NCBI RefSeq assembly: GCF_000331575.1 | Contig: NZ_KB223527.1 | Span: 1,027,842 to 1,091,841 of the forward strand | Length of the DNA stretch: 64,000 nt | DNA from: Calidifontibacillus oryziterrae | GTDB taxonomy: Bacteria; Bacillota; Bacilli; Bacillales; Bacillaceae_J | Reading direction: 5' to 3' | Part shown: positions 49,545-59,403 of the stretch, piece by piece | How the letters are laid out: each line of letters starts with the position of its first letter | How positions within the stretch are numbered: the stretch's first letter is position 1 | Position numbers and translations under genes: made by a program | The notes under the pieces: generated by a model | What the model was told of the DNA's origin: nothing | The model's input: only the letters and a program-made list of their open reading frames with translations | The model's database searches: none

Positions 49545-49850
49545 ATGCCAATCTTTGGAATCCTTTCAGTAATTTGCATTGGCTTCTATATATTTTATCG
49601 TGTCCAATATTTTCGAATCAAACAACCTTATCATAGACAATGGCTTTCTAGCAAGGCTACAATTGCTTTAGGACTATTTATGCTATTTTTCGGAGTCGAT
49701 CAGCTTCTCCTTTGGCATACGACAACTGCAAAAGTAGTAGGAAGTGTATTTGCGTTAGTAGGAACGGTTTATGCAGTACAAGGCTTTCGAACATACCGTT
49801 TTTATCAACCAAAAGCAATTGAAGAGGCTGAGCAAAAACACAAAGCTTAG
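49545..49850 (+). CDS. ytpI: YtpI family membrane protein
   Basis: Small membrane protein of 101 residues with three hydrophobic segments (about 2-20, 39-57, 62-80) and a basic, Glu-rich tail (RFYQPKAIEEAEQKHKA). Conserved in Bacilli between nrnA and ytoI; function unknown. ATG with GGGGGTATG upstream. A truncated copy of the dispersed repeat follows it. Confidence 0.88.
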   Translation: MPIFGILSVICIGFYIFYRVQYFRIKQPYHRQWLSSKATIALGLFMLFFGVDQLLLWHTTTAKVVGSVFALVGTVYAVQGFRTYRFYQPKAIEEAEQKHKA

Positions 49851-49868
49851 AATTGGTTTAATGACCGC

Positions 49869-49905
49869 GTTGATTTATACACAGGATCAAATTTTATAAT
49901 TTCCT
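49869..49905. repeat. dispersed repeat, copy 3 (tail only)
   Basis: Short remnant matching only the 3' tail of copies 1 and 2: TTATACACAGGATCAAA, then TTTTATAATTTCCTA. It includes TTATACACA (49875-49883), which also fits the DnaA-box pattern TTATNCACA. Confidence 0.8.
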
Positions 49906-49912
49906 AGCCAAG

Positions 49913-49953
49913 CAAAAAAAGGGCCCCCAAAAATACTAGGGAGAGCCCCTTTT
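49913..49953. terminator. bidirectional terminator ytpI/ytoI
   Basis: AAAGGG and CCCTTT outer arms with further pairing of GGCCCCC-type sequence inside; AAAAAAA on the left and TTTTT on the right give T runs on both strands. It lies between the convergent ytpI and ytoI. Confidence 0.8.
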
Positions 49954-49956
49954 TCA

Positions 49957-51270
49957 TTACCGATCAATTAGCTGTGCCATCAATAATGCTTTCCCTACTG
50001 TCTTTCCTTCATTGTAGACTTCGACATCTACCTTACCAAACTTTCTACCAACCTCTAATACTTTTGGATATACTTTTAATGTTGTATCGATTTGCACCGG
50101 TTTCATAAAATATATTGTTAAATTTTCAATTACTAAATCACCTTTTTTATAACTGCGTAAAACTCTACTTCCTGCTTCCGTTACAATCGTAGTAAATACA
50201 CCATAAGAAATAGTTCCTAAATGGTTAGTCATTTGTGGTGTTACTCGGCACTCATAAACATGATCGTTGTTTTCATCAATCGACTCAATAAATTGATTTG
50301 TAACAATATCATCGATCGTATCACCAACTTGTGGTTGCCTTTGGATCATCTGTAATGCCTTCAATACGTCTTGCCGACTAATCATTCCTAACAGGCGATG
50401 ATATTCATCTATTACAGGCAATACTTCAATCCCCTCCCAAACCATTATATGTGCAGAGTTAGCTACAGAGGTTCTTGCATTAACTGTAAGAGGATTTTTC
50501 GTCATTACCTTTTCAATAGGTAAATTTCGATCTGCGTTCATAATATCTTTTGATGTAACCATTCCTTGAACCTTCATATTTTCATCTACAACAGGATAGC
50601 GACTATGCTTTGTTTCTAGATTTAACTCATACCATTTTTCGACTAAATCCGTTGTTTTCATAAAAAAGGTCCGATCTACAGGCGTTAAAATATCTTCAAC
50701 AACAACAATCTCTTTTTTTATAAGCTGGTCATAGATTGCCCGATTAATCATTGTCGCTGTTGTAAATGTATCATAGCTTGTTGAAATAATCGGCAGCTTA
50801 TACTCGTCTGCTAACACCTTAACATGATCATCTGTATCAAATCCACCTGTAATTAAGACCGCAGCACCAGCTTTAATCGCCTCTTGATGCGCCTGATTTC
50901 TATTACCAACAATTAGCAAATCACCCGAGCCGGTATATCGCATCATTGCCTCAAGCTTCATCGCACCAATTACAAAACGATTTAATGTCTTATGAAGACC
51001 CTCCCTACCGCCTAATACTTGTCCGTCAACAATATTTACAATTTCAGCATATGTAAGCTTTTCAATATTTTCTTTTTTCTTTTTCTCAATCCGTATTGTC
51101 CCCACACGTTCAATTGTGCTAACTAATCCTTTATTTTCCGCATCCTTAATTGCGCGATAGGCTGTTCCTTCACTAACGTTTAAATCTTTCGCAACTTGTC
51201 TAACAGAAATTTTGTTACCAATTTCTAAAGATTCAATATGTTGTATTATTTGTTCATGTTTTGTCGCCAA
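49957..51270 (-). CDS. ytoI: HTH-DRTGG-CBS-hotdog protein YtoI
   Basis: Multi-domain cytoplasmic regulator-like protein, 437 residues. Order: winged helix (about 1-60; KISVRQVAKDLNVSEGTAYR), DRTGG domain (about 70-180), two CBS repeats (about 190-305; SRYPVVDENMKVQGMVTSKD and VLPVIDEYHRLLGMISRQD) and a C-terminal hotdog/thioesterase-like fold. Ligand and targets are unknown; CBS pairs usually bind adenine nucleotides. TTG at 51268-51270 (M-A-T-K-H-E-Q) is preferred over the ATG four codons upstream because GGTGAG precedes it and the family starts there. Confidence 0.88.
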   Translation of the reverse strand: MATKHEQIIQHIESLEIGNKISVRQVAKDLNVSEGTAYRAIKDAENKGLVSTIERVGTIRIEKKKKENIEKLTYAEIVNIVDGQVLGGREGLHKTLNRFVIGAMKLEAMMRYTGSGDLLIVGNRNQAHQEAIKAGAAVLITGGFDTDDHVKVLADEYKLPIISTSYDTFTTATMINRAIYDQLIKKEIVVVEDILTPVDRTFFMKTTDLVEKWYELNLETKHSRYPVVDENMKVQGMVTSKDIMNADRNLPIEKVMTKNPLTVNARTSVANSAHIMVWEGIEVLPVIDEYHRLLGMISRQDVLKALQMIQRQPQVGDTIDDIVTNQFIESIDENNDHVYECRVTPQMTNHLGTISYGVFTTIVTEAGSRVLRSYKKGDLVIENLTIYFMKPVQIDTTLKVYPKVLEVGRKFGKVDVEVYNEGKTVGKALLMAQLIDR

Positions 51271-51414
51271 CACTCTCACCATACCTTTTTATCGCCACTC
51301 ACCAGCGACGAATCAATACGTTCTAAGCTATTTTCTTTATTATACTTGTTGTTACAGGCGACTTCAATGAATTCCCAATTTTAGTGCTAGAATTTTCATA
51401 GTTTGAAAATATAT

Positions 51415-52107
51415 TTATAATTCAATAGATTCTCCAGGATGTAGCAATTTTCCCTTTATATTTTCTTTTTCTGAAAGGGTATTAATAAACATTTGCGCAT
51501 CTTGTTTAATAACCGGGAATGTATCAAAGTGTATAGGCACAACAAGATCAGCATTGAGCCACCTTGCAGCTAAAATTGCATCCTCTGGCCCCATTGTATA
51601 ATTGTCTCCAATCGGCAAAAAAGCTACGTCGATATTGTTTAATTCACCAATTAATTTCAAATCTGAAAACAACGCTGTATCACCGGCATGATATATTGTT
51701 TTCCCTTCATTTGTGAAAAGAATTCCTGAAGGCATCCCAGTATATGTTATTTCTTTAGTATCATCATTAATAATAGAAGAACCATGAAAGGCTTGCGTAA
51801 ATTTAACTTTTCCGAATTCAAATTGTCTTGACCCACCTATATGCATTGGGTGAGTTTTTAATCCTTGCCAGCTTAAGTAAACTGCTAATTCATTAGGTGC
51901 AACTACTAATGCCTTATTTTTCTTAGCTAATTCGATCGTATCCCCTAGATGGTCACCATGGCCATGTGTTAAAAGAATGGCATCGACTGTTATCTCATCA
52001 AATCTCAAGTCACATAAGCTATTTCCTTTAATAAACGGATCAATAATTACTTTTTTCCCTTCCGTTTCAATTAATACAACCGCATGTCCATGAAATGATA
52101 CTTTCAT
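51415..52107 (-). CDS. ytkL: UPF0173 metallo-beta-lactamase-fold hydrolase
   Basis: Metal-dependent hydrolase, 230 residues, substrate unknown. MBL-fold metal motif [10 protein letters not shown] near 47-56, further ligands in [17 protein letters not shown] and the C-terminal [10 protein letters not shown]. No signal peptide, so cytoplasmic. ATG with AAGGAGTG upstream. Divergent from the M24 peptidase gene. Confidence 0.93.
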   Translation of the reverse strand: MKVSFHGHAVVLIETEGKKVIIDPFIKGNSLCDLRFDEITVDAILLTHGHGDHLGDTIELAKKNKALVVAPNELAVYLSWQGLKTHPMHIGGSRQFEFGKVKFTQAFHGSSIINDDTKEITYTGMPSGILFTNEGKTIYHAGDTALFSDLKLIGELNNIDVAFLPIGDNYTMGPEDAILAARWLNADLVVPIHFDTFPVIKQDAQMFINTLSEKENIKGKLLHPGESIEL

Positions 52108-52277
52108 AAGCCATTCACTCCTTAATAAATTTAGTCTATTAATTACTTACTACTACATATTTATAGTAAATCCTTGCTACATATTCATTTTATCGACATT
52201 CCATTTATTTATACTGATAATTCTGTTACAGTTAACATACAATTACTATATTAAGAAAATTTAGAGGATGTGTTGCA

Positions 52278-53375
52278 ATGAAAAACCGATTAGAACAACT
52301 TTCACAGTGGTTGAAACATGAGAATATTGACTTCGCACTAATTACTTCTACAGAAAATATATTTTATTTAAGTAAATATTATTCAAATCCACATGAACGT
52401 ATTATTGCTCTAGGAGTTTTTCAAAACGATGAACCATTTTTGATTTGCCCAAAAATGGAAATGGCTGACGCTAAAAGTGCTGGCTGGGATTTTGAACTGC
52501 TTGGTTATAGCGACATAGAAAATCCATGGGAGTTCATTAGAAATGCAATAGCAAAAAGGACGACTACCATAAATACAATCGCGATTGAAAAAGAGCAACT
52601 TTCTATTGAACGTGGGGAAATGCTGCAAAAGCTTTACCCGAATATAGCCTTTAGAAGTATTGAAGCGATCCTTAATCAACTTAGATTAATTAAAGATGAA
52701 GCAGAAATTTCTATCTTAAAAGAAGCAGCAAGACTAGCAGACTTTGGAGTTGAAATCGGTACCCAAGCAATTAAAGAAGGAAAATCGGAATTAGAAATTG
52801 TTGCGACAATTGAGTTTGAATTAAAGAAAAAAGGTGTTAGAGACATGTCGTTTGCAACAATGGTTCTAACTGGTAGTAAAACCGCGTCTCCTCATGGTAC
52901 ACCTAGTGTAGATGAAGTTCAAAAGGGTGACCTTGTATTATTTGATCTCGGTGTTATTTTTGAAGGGTACTGTTCAGATATTACTAGAACCGTTGCTTTT
53001 GATCATATAAATGAAGAGCAAAAAACAATTTATGAAACGGTTTTAAAAGCACAGAAATCTGCTATACGTGCATGTAAGCCAGGTATAGAAATAGGGTCCA
53101 TTGATAAAACAGCGCGAGATATTATAGCTGAAGCTGGATATGGTGATTATTTTACACATCGCATCGGCCACGGACTTGGAATTGGGATTCATGAATTTCC
53201 TTCTATGAATGCAACAAATACCGATACTCTACAACCAGGTATGGTTTTTACAATTGAACCTGGCATCTATGTACCTACTACAGGCGGAGTGCGAATTGAG
53301 GATGATCTTCTTATTACAGAGAGTGGCGTAGAGTCTTTAACAAAATTCCCAAAAGAACTTATGATTATTAAATAA
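52278..53375 (+). CDS. M24 family Xaa-Pro peptidase
   Basis: Proline dipeptidase/aminopeptidase P-like enzyme, 365 residues. Creatinase-like N-domain (1-125) and pita-bread catalytic domain with all five metal ligands visible: Asp in LFDLGVIF, Asp in GYCSDITRT, His in RIGHGLGIGIHEF, Glu in FTIEPGIYVP and Glu in VRIEDDLLI. Cytoplasmic; releases residues before proline in short peptides. B. subtilis has several paralogues and which one this is cannot be decided. A GC-rich hairpin (53403-53432) separates it from ald. Confidence 0.93.
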   Translation: MKNRLEQLSQWLKHENIDFALITSTENIFYLSKYYSNPHERIIALGVFQNDEPFLICPKMEMADAKSAGWDFELLGYSDIENPWEFIRNAIAKRTTTINTIAIEKEQLSIERGEMLQKLYPNIAFRSIEAILNQLRLIKDEAEISILKEAARLADFGVEIGTQAIKEGKSELEIVATIEFELKKKGVRDMSFATMVLTGSKTASPHGTPSVDEVQKGDLVLFDLGVIFEGYCSDITRTVAFDHINEEQKTIYETVLKAQKSAIRACKPGIEIGSIDKTARDIIAEAGYGDYFTHRIGHGLGIGIHEFPSMNATNTDTLQPGMVFTIEPGIYVPTTGGVRIEDDLLITESGVESLTKFPKELMIIK

Positions 53376-53490
53376 CTCTCGAATTATCCTAATTTACAAG
53401 ACACGACTTCACGCCCATAGAGGCGGAAGTCGTTGCCTTTAGATGATGTGAAGGTAGAATAATAAAATCAACAATACTATTTCATATAGC

Positions 53491-54612
53491 CTATAGATTT
53501 TGAAGAACCTGCACAGCATTTGTATACTCCAAACCTAGTGCTTCAGCAACAGCTTCATAAGTTACATATCCGTTAATTACGTTTACCCCTTTTAAGAGAA
53601 CCTCGTTATCTAGACATGCTTGAACATAGCCTTTATTTGCAATTTGTAAAGCATAAGGAACCGTTACGTTTGTTAATGCAATTGTTGAGGTTCTTGGTAC
53701 AGCTCCAGGCATATTCGCAACTGCATAATGAACAACTCCATGCTTTTCAAAGGTTGGATTTGAATGGGTTGTAATCCGATCAATTGTTTCAACAATTCCT
53801 CCTTGATCTATTGCAACATCAACAATGACTGAGCCTTTACTCATTGTTGTTACCATTTCTTCTGTAACAAGCTGTGGCGCTTTTGCTCCGTGAATCAAGA
53901 CTGCGCCTATGAGTAGGTCAGATTCTTTTACAGATTCTGCGATATTATACGGATTAGACATTAATGTTTTAATTTTCGTACCAAATATATCATCTAATTG
54001 CCTTAGCCGCTCAGGACTTACATCAATAATGGTGACATCTGCTCCAAGACCGATTGCAATCTTTGCTGCATTCGTTCCAACAACGCCGCCACCTATAATT
54101 GTAACCTTCCCACGCTTCACGCCGGGAACACCTGCTAATAATATACCTTTACCACCGTTCGGTTTTTCTAAGAAGTTCGCTCCAATTTGCGCAGCCATTC
54201 GACCTGCAACTTCACTCATTGGAGTTAAAAGTGGGAGAGTATGATTTGGGAGCTCAACTGTTTCATATGCAATTGCAACAACTTTTGTTTTCATTAACGC
54301 TTTAGTAAGTTCTGGTTCTGCCGCTAAATGCAAATATGTAAATAATAGTAATCCTTCTCGAAAATATTGGTATTCTTCGGGTAATGGTTCCTTTACCTTC
54401 ATAACCATATCCATCGACCATGCTTCTTGTGCTGAAGAAACAATTTTTGCTCCTGCCTTTACATATTGCTCATCAGAAAAACCCGAGCCTAGCCCAGCAT
54501 TACTTTGAACAAAAACCTCATGTCCAGAACTGACTAAATGTACTACACCTGCAGGAGTCATTGCAACACGGTTTTCACTGTTTTTTATTTCAGTGGGTAC
54601 TCCAATACGCAT
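53491..54612 (-). CDS. ald: Alanine dehydrogenase
   Basis: NAD-dependent enzyme interconverting alanine and pyruvate plus ammonia, important in sporulation and germinant metabolism; 373 residues. Catalytic residues are present: Arg in SENRVAMTP, Lys in [10 protein letters not shown], His in [12 protein letters not shown], and Asp in VDVAIDQGG; the nucleotide motif is [15 protein letters not shown] with GGGGGAATA upstream. Single-gene unit. Confidence 0.97.
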   Translation of the reverse strand: MRIGVPTEIKNSENRVAMTPAGVVHLVSSGHEVFVQSNAGLGSGFSDEQYVKAGAKIVSSAQEAWSMDMVMKVKEPLPEEYQYFREGLLLFTYLHLAAEPELTKALMKTKVVAIAYETVELPNHTLPLLTPMSEVAGRMAAQIGANFLEKPNGGKGILLAGVPGVKRGKVTIIGGGVVGTNAAKIAIGLGADVTIIDVSPERLRQLDDIFGTKIKTLMSNPYNIAESVKESDLLIGAVLIHGAKAPQLVTEEMVTTMSKGSVIVDVAIDQGGIVETIDRITTHSNPTFEKHGVVHYAVANMPGAVPRTSTIALTNVTVPYALQIANKGYVQACLDNEVLLKGVNVINGYVTYEAVAEALGLEYTNAVQVLQNL

Positions 54613-54775
54613 ACATTATTCCCCCAAACTTAGAAATTTTTTGTACAAATATAATTTTATCATAACAAGAAAATCAATGACTATTTGTATGCTTCTTAAT
54701 CTTGGCAAAATTTCAATTTGTCAAACAATCATCAATACTTTTTCACTCTTTTTCCATACAATAACAATAATTTGG

Positions 54776-54784
54776 TGTTATAAT
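54776..54784 (+). promoter_or_regulatory. extended -10 promoter of the stress-protein gene
   Basis: TGTTATAAT, an extended -10 (TG at 54776-54777, TATAAT at 54779-54784), stands 50 bases before the usp start codon. The -35 region is weak, as extended -10 promoters allow. Confidence 0.55.
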
Positions 54785-54833
54785 TATTAATAGAATAAAG
54801 TACCTAAAATGGATAATTGAGAGGGGGATAAAC

Positions 54834-55286
54834 ATGAGCTTTACTTATAAAAATATATTAGTTGCTATTGATGGTTCAAAAGAATCTGAAAAGGCATTCC
54901 GTAAAGCTGTAACCATCGCAAAACGGAATGATGCTAAATTAATTATTGCCCATGTAGTAGATACACGATCTTTCGCAACAGTTGAGGCTTATGACCGTAC
55001 AATCGCAGAACGCGCCGAAAGATTTGCAAATGAGATTCTAAACGAACATAAGAAAACTGCAGAAACAGCTGGTTTGCAAAAGGTAGAATTAATTGTTGAA
55101 TACGGCTCACCTAAAGTTAAGATAGCAAAGGATATTGCACCTGAAATGGAAGCTGATTTAATTGTATGTGGAGCAACGGGACTTAATGCTGTGGAGCGTT
55201 TCTTTATTGGTAGTGTATCTGAGCATATCACACGCTATGCAAAGTGCGATGTTCTTGTTGTACGAAATGATGAGGATAGCAAATAA
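54834..55286 (+). CDS. Universal stress protein (UspA family)
   Basis: Cytoplasmic UspA-fold protein of 150 residues. The C-terminal nucleotide motif G-x2-G-x9-G-(S/T) is present in CGATGLNAVERFFIGSVSEH, so it probably binds ATP. N-terminal ILVAIDGSKESEKAF is typical. ATG with GAGGGGGA upstream. Its terminator is shared with the convergent argH. Confidence 0.93.
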   Translation: MSFTYKNILVAIDGSKESEKAFRKAVTIAKRNDAKLIIAHVVDTRSFATVEAYDRTIAERAERFANEILNEHKKTAETAGLQKVELIVEYGSPKVKIAKDIAPEMEADLIVCGATGLNAVERFFIGSVSEHITRYAKCDVLVVRNDEDSK

Positions 55287-55315
55287 TAAGATGTTAGTTT
55301 AGGGACGATTTTTTA

Positions 55316-55355
55316 CTAAAAAGAAGCGTTGGGCTATTTCCCCAACGCTTCTTTT
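55316..55355. terminator. terminator usp/argH, overlapping the argH 3' end
   Basis: AAGAAGCGTTGGG pairs with CCCAACGCTTCTT around a short loop. On the minus strand the 5' arm is made of the last argH codons (GAA GCG TTG GGG AAA) and the TAG stop is in the loop; a TTTTT run follows. A T run also follows on the plus strand. Confidence 0.92.
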
Positions 55356-56716
55356 GCCTGCTCTAGTGCAAGTTTAACTTGTGCAAAACCCGTACCGCCT
55401 AAGCTATTACGTCTTGCTACAACTGTTTGTGGCTGTAAAACATCATATATATCTTTCTCAAATAAGTCAGATGCTTGCTTATAATCATCAAGTGAAAGAT
55501 CAAGTAAATATATGCCCCTTTGTATACATGTTAATACTAGCTTTCCAACAACCTCATGTGCTTCTCTAAAGGGCATTCCTTTTGTTGCTAAATAATCTGC
55601 AAGCTCAGTTGCATTAGAGAAATCAGATTTTACTGTTTTTTCTAGCACGTCTGTTTTTACATTTAATGTTTCAATCATTCCAGCGAAAATTTTTAAGGAG
55701 CCTTTTACGGTTTTCACTGCATCAAACATTCCTTCTTTATCTTCCTGAAAATCTTTATTATATGCTAAAGGTGTTCCCTTCATGACCGTTAATAAGCCAA
55801 ACAAAGAACCGTATACACGCCCTGTTTTACCACGAATGAGCTCTGCCATATCTGGATTTTTCTTTTGTGGCATAATGCTACTACCAGTTGCAAACGTATC
55901 ATCAATTTCGACAAAATTAAATTCTGATGTTGACCAAAGAATTAACTCTTCGCAAAAACGTGATAAGTGCATCATTAAGATTGAAGCATTACTTAAAAAC
56001 TCTAGTATAAAGTCTCTGTCACTTACCGCATCTAAGCTATTGTTATAGACACTTTCAAACCCTAATAATTCAGCGGTATATTCACGATCAATCGGAAAGG
56101 TTGTTCCCGCCAAAGCACCTGCGCCAAGCGGAGAAACATTAATCCTTTTTAATGATTCCTGCATTCTCGCATAATCTCGATTTAGCATCCAAAAATAGGC
56201 TAACAAATGATGCGCAAATGAGACTGGTTGGGCGCGTTGTAAATGTGTATAACCAGGAAAAACAGTTTCAACATGAATTTCTGCCTGCTTAACCAATGCC
56301 CCCTGTAATGCTCTTATATATTCTAAAATTTCCTTTACTTGATTTCGCAAATATAGATGTGTATCTGTAGCAACTTGGTCATTTCGGCTTCTACCTGTGT
56401 GTAATTTTCCGCCGACAGGGCCGATTAAGTCAATCAATTGTTTTTCAATATTCAAATGGATATCTTCATATTGAACGGAAAATTCCAATTCGCCCTTCTT
56501 TGCCTTTTGAAGTAGATGAACCAATCCATCCTTTATTTTCTCAGATTCTTCACCAGTTAATATCCCGCATTTACCTAGCATTGTGACATGGGCAACGCTT
56601 CCTTCGATATCCTCTTCAACAAGCTGTTTATCAAAGTGGATCGATGCACCAAACTCATCGACCCACTGTTCTGCTGTTTTTTCGAAGCGGCCACCCCAGA
56701 GCTTCTTTACAGTCAC
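55334..56716 (-). CDS. argH: Argininosuccinate lyase
   Basis: Final step of arginine synthesis, cleaving argininosuccinate to arginine and fumarate; 460 residues. Signature [12 protein letters not shown] (the flexible Ser loop), plus [17 protein letters not shown] and [20 protein letters not shown] start, overlapping the argG stop by 4 bases (GTGA), so translation is probably coupled. C-terminal codons form part of the terminator. Confidence 0.97.
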   Translation of the reverse strand: MTVKKLWGGRFEKTAEQWVDEFGASIHFDKQLVEEDIEGSVAHVTMLGKCGILTGEESEKIKDGLVHLLQKAKKGELEFSVQYEDIHLNIEKQLIDLIGPVGGKLHTGRSRNDQVATDTHLYLRNQVKEILEYIRALQGALVKQAEIHVETVFPGYTHLQRAQPVSFAHHLLAYFWMLNRDYARMQESLKRINVSPLGAGALAGTTFPIDREYTAELLGFESVYNNSLDAVSDRDFILEFLSNASILMMHLSRFCEELILWSTSEFNFVEIDDTFATGSSIMPQKKNPDMAELIRGKTGRVYGSLFGLLTVMKGTPLAYNKDFQEDKEGMFDAVKTVKGSLKIFAGMIETLNVKTDVLEKTVKSDFSNATELADYLATKGMPFREAHEVVGKLVLTCIQRGIYLLDLSLDDYKQASDLFEKDIYDVLQPQTVVARRNSLGGTGFAQVKLALEQAKEALGK

Positions 56717-57921
56717 GCGTTCACCTTCTTTTTACCATTAACCATACTGTTCACTTGTGTTGGGAGACCCCAAAGCTTCGTAAAACCAACTGCTGCAGTA
56801 TGATCAAATGAATCATCTGTTGTATACGTCGCAAGCTTCTCGTTATAAAGTGAATAGTCAGACTTACGTCCCTCAACAATTGCATGTCCTTTAAATAATT
56901 TTACACGAACTACACCTGTAACTGTTTGTTGTGTTTCAGTTAAGAAGGACTTAAGTGCGTCTGTTAATGGCGAGAACCATAAGCCGTTATAAATTACTTC
57001 TTCAAGCTTCATTTCAATAATCGGTTTGAAATGTGCTACCTCACGGGTTAATGTTAGATCTTCAAGCTCTTTATGTGCTTTAATCAATGTAATAGCAGCT
57101 GGCGCCTCATAAACTTCACGAGATTTAATGCCAACAAGACGGTTTTCTACATGGTCAATACGACCAACTCCATGTTTTCCAGCTAATTTATTTAATGTAA
57201 GGATTAATTCATCTAGCGGATATTCCTTCCCATTTAAACTTACAGGTTTCCCTTTAACAAATTCAATCTCAACAATTTCTGGAGTATCCGGTGCATCCTC
57301 AATTGCAACCGTTAAATCATAAGCATCAGCTGGTGGTGCAACCCATGGATCTTCTAAGACACCACACTCATTTGCTCTTCCCCACAGGTTTTGGTCGATT
57401 GAATATGGGCTATCTAAATTAATTGGAATTGGAATACCATGTTTTTTTGCATATTCTATTTCTTCTTCACGTGACCAGCTCCACTCACGAACCGGCGCAA
57501 TAACCTCTAGATTTGGATTTAAAGCAGCAAACGATACCTCAAAGCGGACTTGGTCATTTCCTTTGCCAGTACAACCATGAGCAACAGCGTCCGCACCTTC
57601 CTGTTCTGCAATTTCAACAAGCTTTTTTGCGATTAACGGACGCGATAATGCTGAAACAAGCGGATACTTATTTTCATACATTGTATTAGCATAAAGAGAT
57701 GGCAATACAAATTGCTCTGCAAATTCATTTTTCGCATCAATAACAACTGATTTAATTGCCCCAACCTTTAACGCTTTCTCTTTAATGAAATCTAAATCCT
57801 TTCCCTCCCCTACATCTAAACAAACCGCAATCACATCATACCCTTGTTCTGCAATCCATTTAATTGCAACTGAAGTATCGAGACCCCCAGAATAAGCAAG
57901 AACACATTTTTTATTAGCCAT
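56713..57921 (-). CDS. argG: Argininosuccinate synthase
   Basis: ATP-dependent condensation of citrulline and aspartate, 402 residues. N-type ATP pyrophosphatase loop [16 protein letters not shown], citrulline/aspartate motifs [14 protein letters not shown] and [19 protein letters not shown] with GAGGAGG upstream. First gene of argG-argH. Confidence 0.98.
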   Translation of the reverse strand: MANKKCVLAYSGGLDTSVAIKWIAEQGYDVIAVCLDVGEGKDLDFIKEKALKVGAIKSVVIDAKNEFAEQFVLPSLYANTMYENKYPLVSALSRPLIAKKLVEIAEQEGADAVAHGCTGKGNDQVRFEVSFAALNPNLEVIAPVREWSWSREEEIEYAKKHGIPIPINLDSPYSIDQNLWGRANECGVLEDPWVAPPADAYDLTVAIEDAPDTPEIVEIEFVKGKPVSLNGKEYPLDELILTLNKLAGKHGVGRIDHVENRLVGIKSREVYEAPAAITLIKAHKELEDLTLTREVAHFKPIIEMKLEEVIYNGLWFSPLTDALKSFLTETQQTVTGVVRVKLFKGHAIVEGRKSDYSLYNEKLATYTTDDSFDHTAAVGFTKLWGLPTQVNSMVNGKKKVNA

Positions 57922-58289
57922 TCAAAAATTCCTCCTCTTAATTACCTTGCTATTGTATAAAGATTCTTTTTAACTTATAAATATTCATAAAAAATAAAAA
58001 TGAAAGAGGATCATTTATCCCCTAAAAAACTGTACTATTCGCAGTTCGATAGAATATACTCTAACAATTTTTTTCGCTTTTTTCAATAGGTATTATAAAA
58101 AATATTATAAAAATCTAGAGTTGTTATAAATGGATATCACAAAGTAGATCATGTAAAATATATACTATTCCATCATTGATGAATTTTAGCTTGTTAATAG
58201 GAGAGAGGCACTGTTACTATTTCATAACTCATTTTGTGAAAAAACAACAATTACTTTTAACACGGCCTAAGCAAAAAGGGGAGAGTCAT
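57922..58289 (-). promoter_or_regulatory. argG upstream region with possible ArgR box
   Basis: A 368-base AT-rich gap between divergent genes. Near argG, TATGAATATTTATAAG (57974-57989, minus strand) matches one half of the ARG box WNTGAATWWWWATTCANW perfectly and the other half poorly; TACAAT about 16 bases downstream could be the -10. Nothing else was recognised in the rest of the gap. Confidence 0.35.
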
Positions 58290-58607
58290 TTGACTAGTTA
58301 TTTTCAATTAGATCAAAGATTAGGAATATTGGTACCAAACCTAGATAAGGAATGGGGTCAATACAATCATGATATTCAGCAAGAGATACTAGCTGAATGG
58401 GAGAAAATTCGCGGGCAAATTCCCGATCGGATTAAAAGCTTAGAAGCATCCATTAATAAAAAACAAGCTGAATTAAACGTTGAAGCAAACTTTTTGCGAT
58501 CATGTCAATTAAACACAGAAATCGCGGAGCTCGCTTCAATTATTAATGATCTATGGATTTGGTATCGAACAAATCAACATATATCTTCTGCAAAAATGCA
58601 CCAATGA
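58290..58607 (+). CDS. Conserved-looking small protein, function unknown
   Basis: I do not recognise this family. The 105-residue product is cytoplasmic-looking, with no signal or membrane segment. It starts TSYFQLDQRLGILVPNLDKE and is mostly charged helix with likely coiled-coil character (QEILAEWEKIRGQIPDRIKS), ending in a Trp-rich helix (IINDLWIWYRTNQH). TTG 58290-58292 is chosen because AAGGGGAGAG lies 6 bases upstream; the longer frame to 58176 has no ribosome site. It stands between argG and moaB and ends before a strong shared hairpin. Confidence 0.7.
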   Translation: MTSYFQLDQRLGILVPNLDKEWGQYNHDIQQEILAEWEKIRGQIPDRIKSLEASINKKQAELNVEANFLRSCQLNTEIAELASIINDLWIWYRTNQHISSAKMHQ

Positions 58608-58722
58608 GACTTACATCACTTCAATTCACAAGATCGAAAACTGAATGAACTAACGACGTGAAAATTTGTCTTAGCATTATCTTCTTTTTACTACTAATCA
58701 ACAACACGCTGACGTAATACAT

Positions 58723-58769
58723 TATGAAAAGTCCAAATTACTTGGCAAAAGCGATTTGGACTTTTCATA
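58723..58769. terminator. 16-bp perfect hairpin between convergent genes
   Basis: TATGAAAAGTCCAAAT (58723-58738) and its exact complement (58754-58769) with a 15-base loop. Because the stem contains AAAA/TTTT it can act as an intrinsic terminator in both directions, for the 105-residue gene and for moaB. Confidence 0.75.
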
Positions 58770-58862
58770 TTATCATTGTTTATTTCAATGATTAGAAATT
58801 TACTTTTCCTTACACATATACCTGTATCATTTTACTTTCCATCGCTCTGATTCCGTATGATT

Positions 58863-59375
58863 TTACTTGTCCTTCCGAATTTCCCGAATGACGTGGGTAA
58901 GCTCTGGAAGAATAAGTTTATTCATTGCCAGTTTTACCGCTCCTGACGAACCTGGGGTTGAAAATATTGGTGTTCCCATTGCAACCCCAGCAATAGCTCT
59001 GCTTAATATTGCTGCCGAGCCAATATCTTCCGTATAGCTTAACATTCTGAATATCTCCCCGAAGCCTACCATTTCTTTTTCAAGTAGTTGCTCTACGGTT
59101 TCAATTGTAACGTCCCGTTTCGCAATGCCTGTCCCCCCATTTATCAAAACAACATCAATATTACTCGCTTCACAGCCTTTTAAAATAGCGGTGCGGATCG
59201 GTCCTTGCTCATCTCTTACAATTTCGTAGTCAACAATTTGATGACCGTTCGCTTCAAGTAACGACTTCATTAACTGACCACTTTTATCGGTTTCCTCAGT
59301 ACGGGTGTCACTAACAGTAATGACCTTACATCGAACAAATTTTGGGGCTTCTTTTTTATGCTCTTCTACACTCAT
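58863..59375 (-). CDS. moaB: Molybdenum cofactor biosynthesis protein MoaB
   Basis: MoaB/Mog family, 170 residues, implicated in adenylylation of molybdopterin. Signature VITVSDTRTEETDKSG near the N-terminus, INGGTGIAKRDVTIE and the binding loop FSTPGSSGAVKLAM. ATG with GAGGTG upstream. About 30 bases behind the EcsC-family gene on the same strand. In Bacillus it lies away from other moa genes, as here. Confidence 0.94.
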   Translation of the reverse strand: MSVEEHKKEAPKFVRCKVITVSDTRTEETDKSGQLMKSLLEANGHQIVDYEIVRDEQGPIRTAILKGCEASNIDVVLINGGTGIAKRDVTIETVEQLLEKEMVGFGEIFRMLSYTEDIGSAAILSRAIAGVAMGTPIFSTPGSSGAVKLAMNKLILPELTHVIREIRKDK

Positions 59376-59403
59376 GCTTTCACCTCAAATGGATTGGATT
59401 TAT

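Noticed and set aside
53403..53432. Riboswitch or strong terminator between the M24 peptidase gene and ald
   Set aside because: Only a simple hairpin (ACGACTTC with GAAGTCGT) with no T run and no aptamer-like structure.
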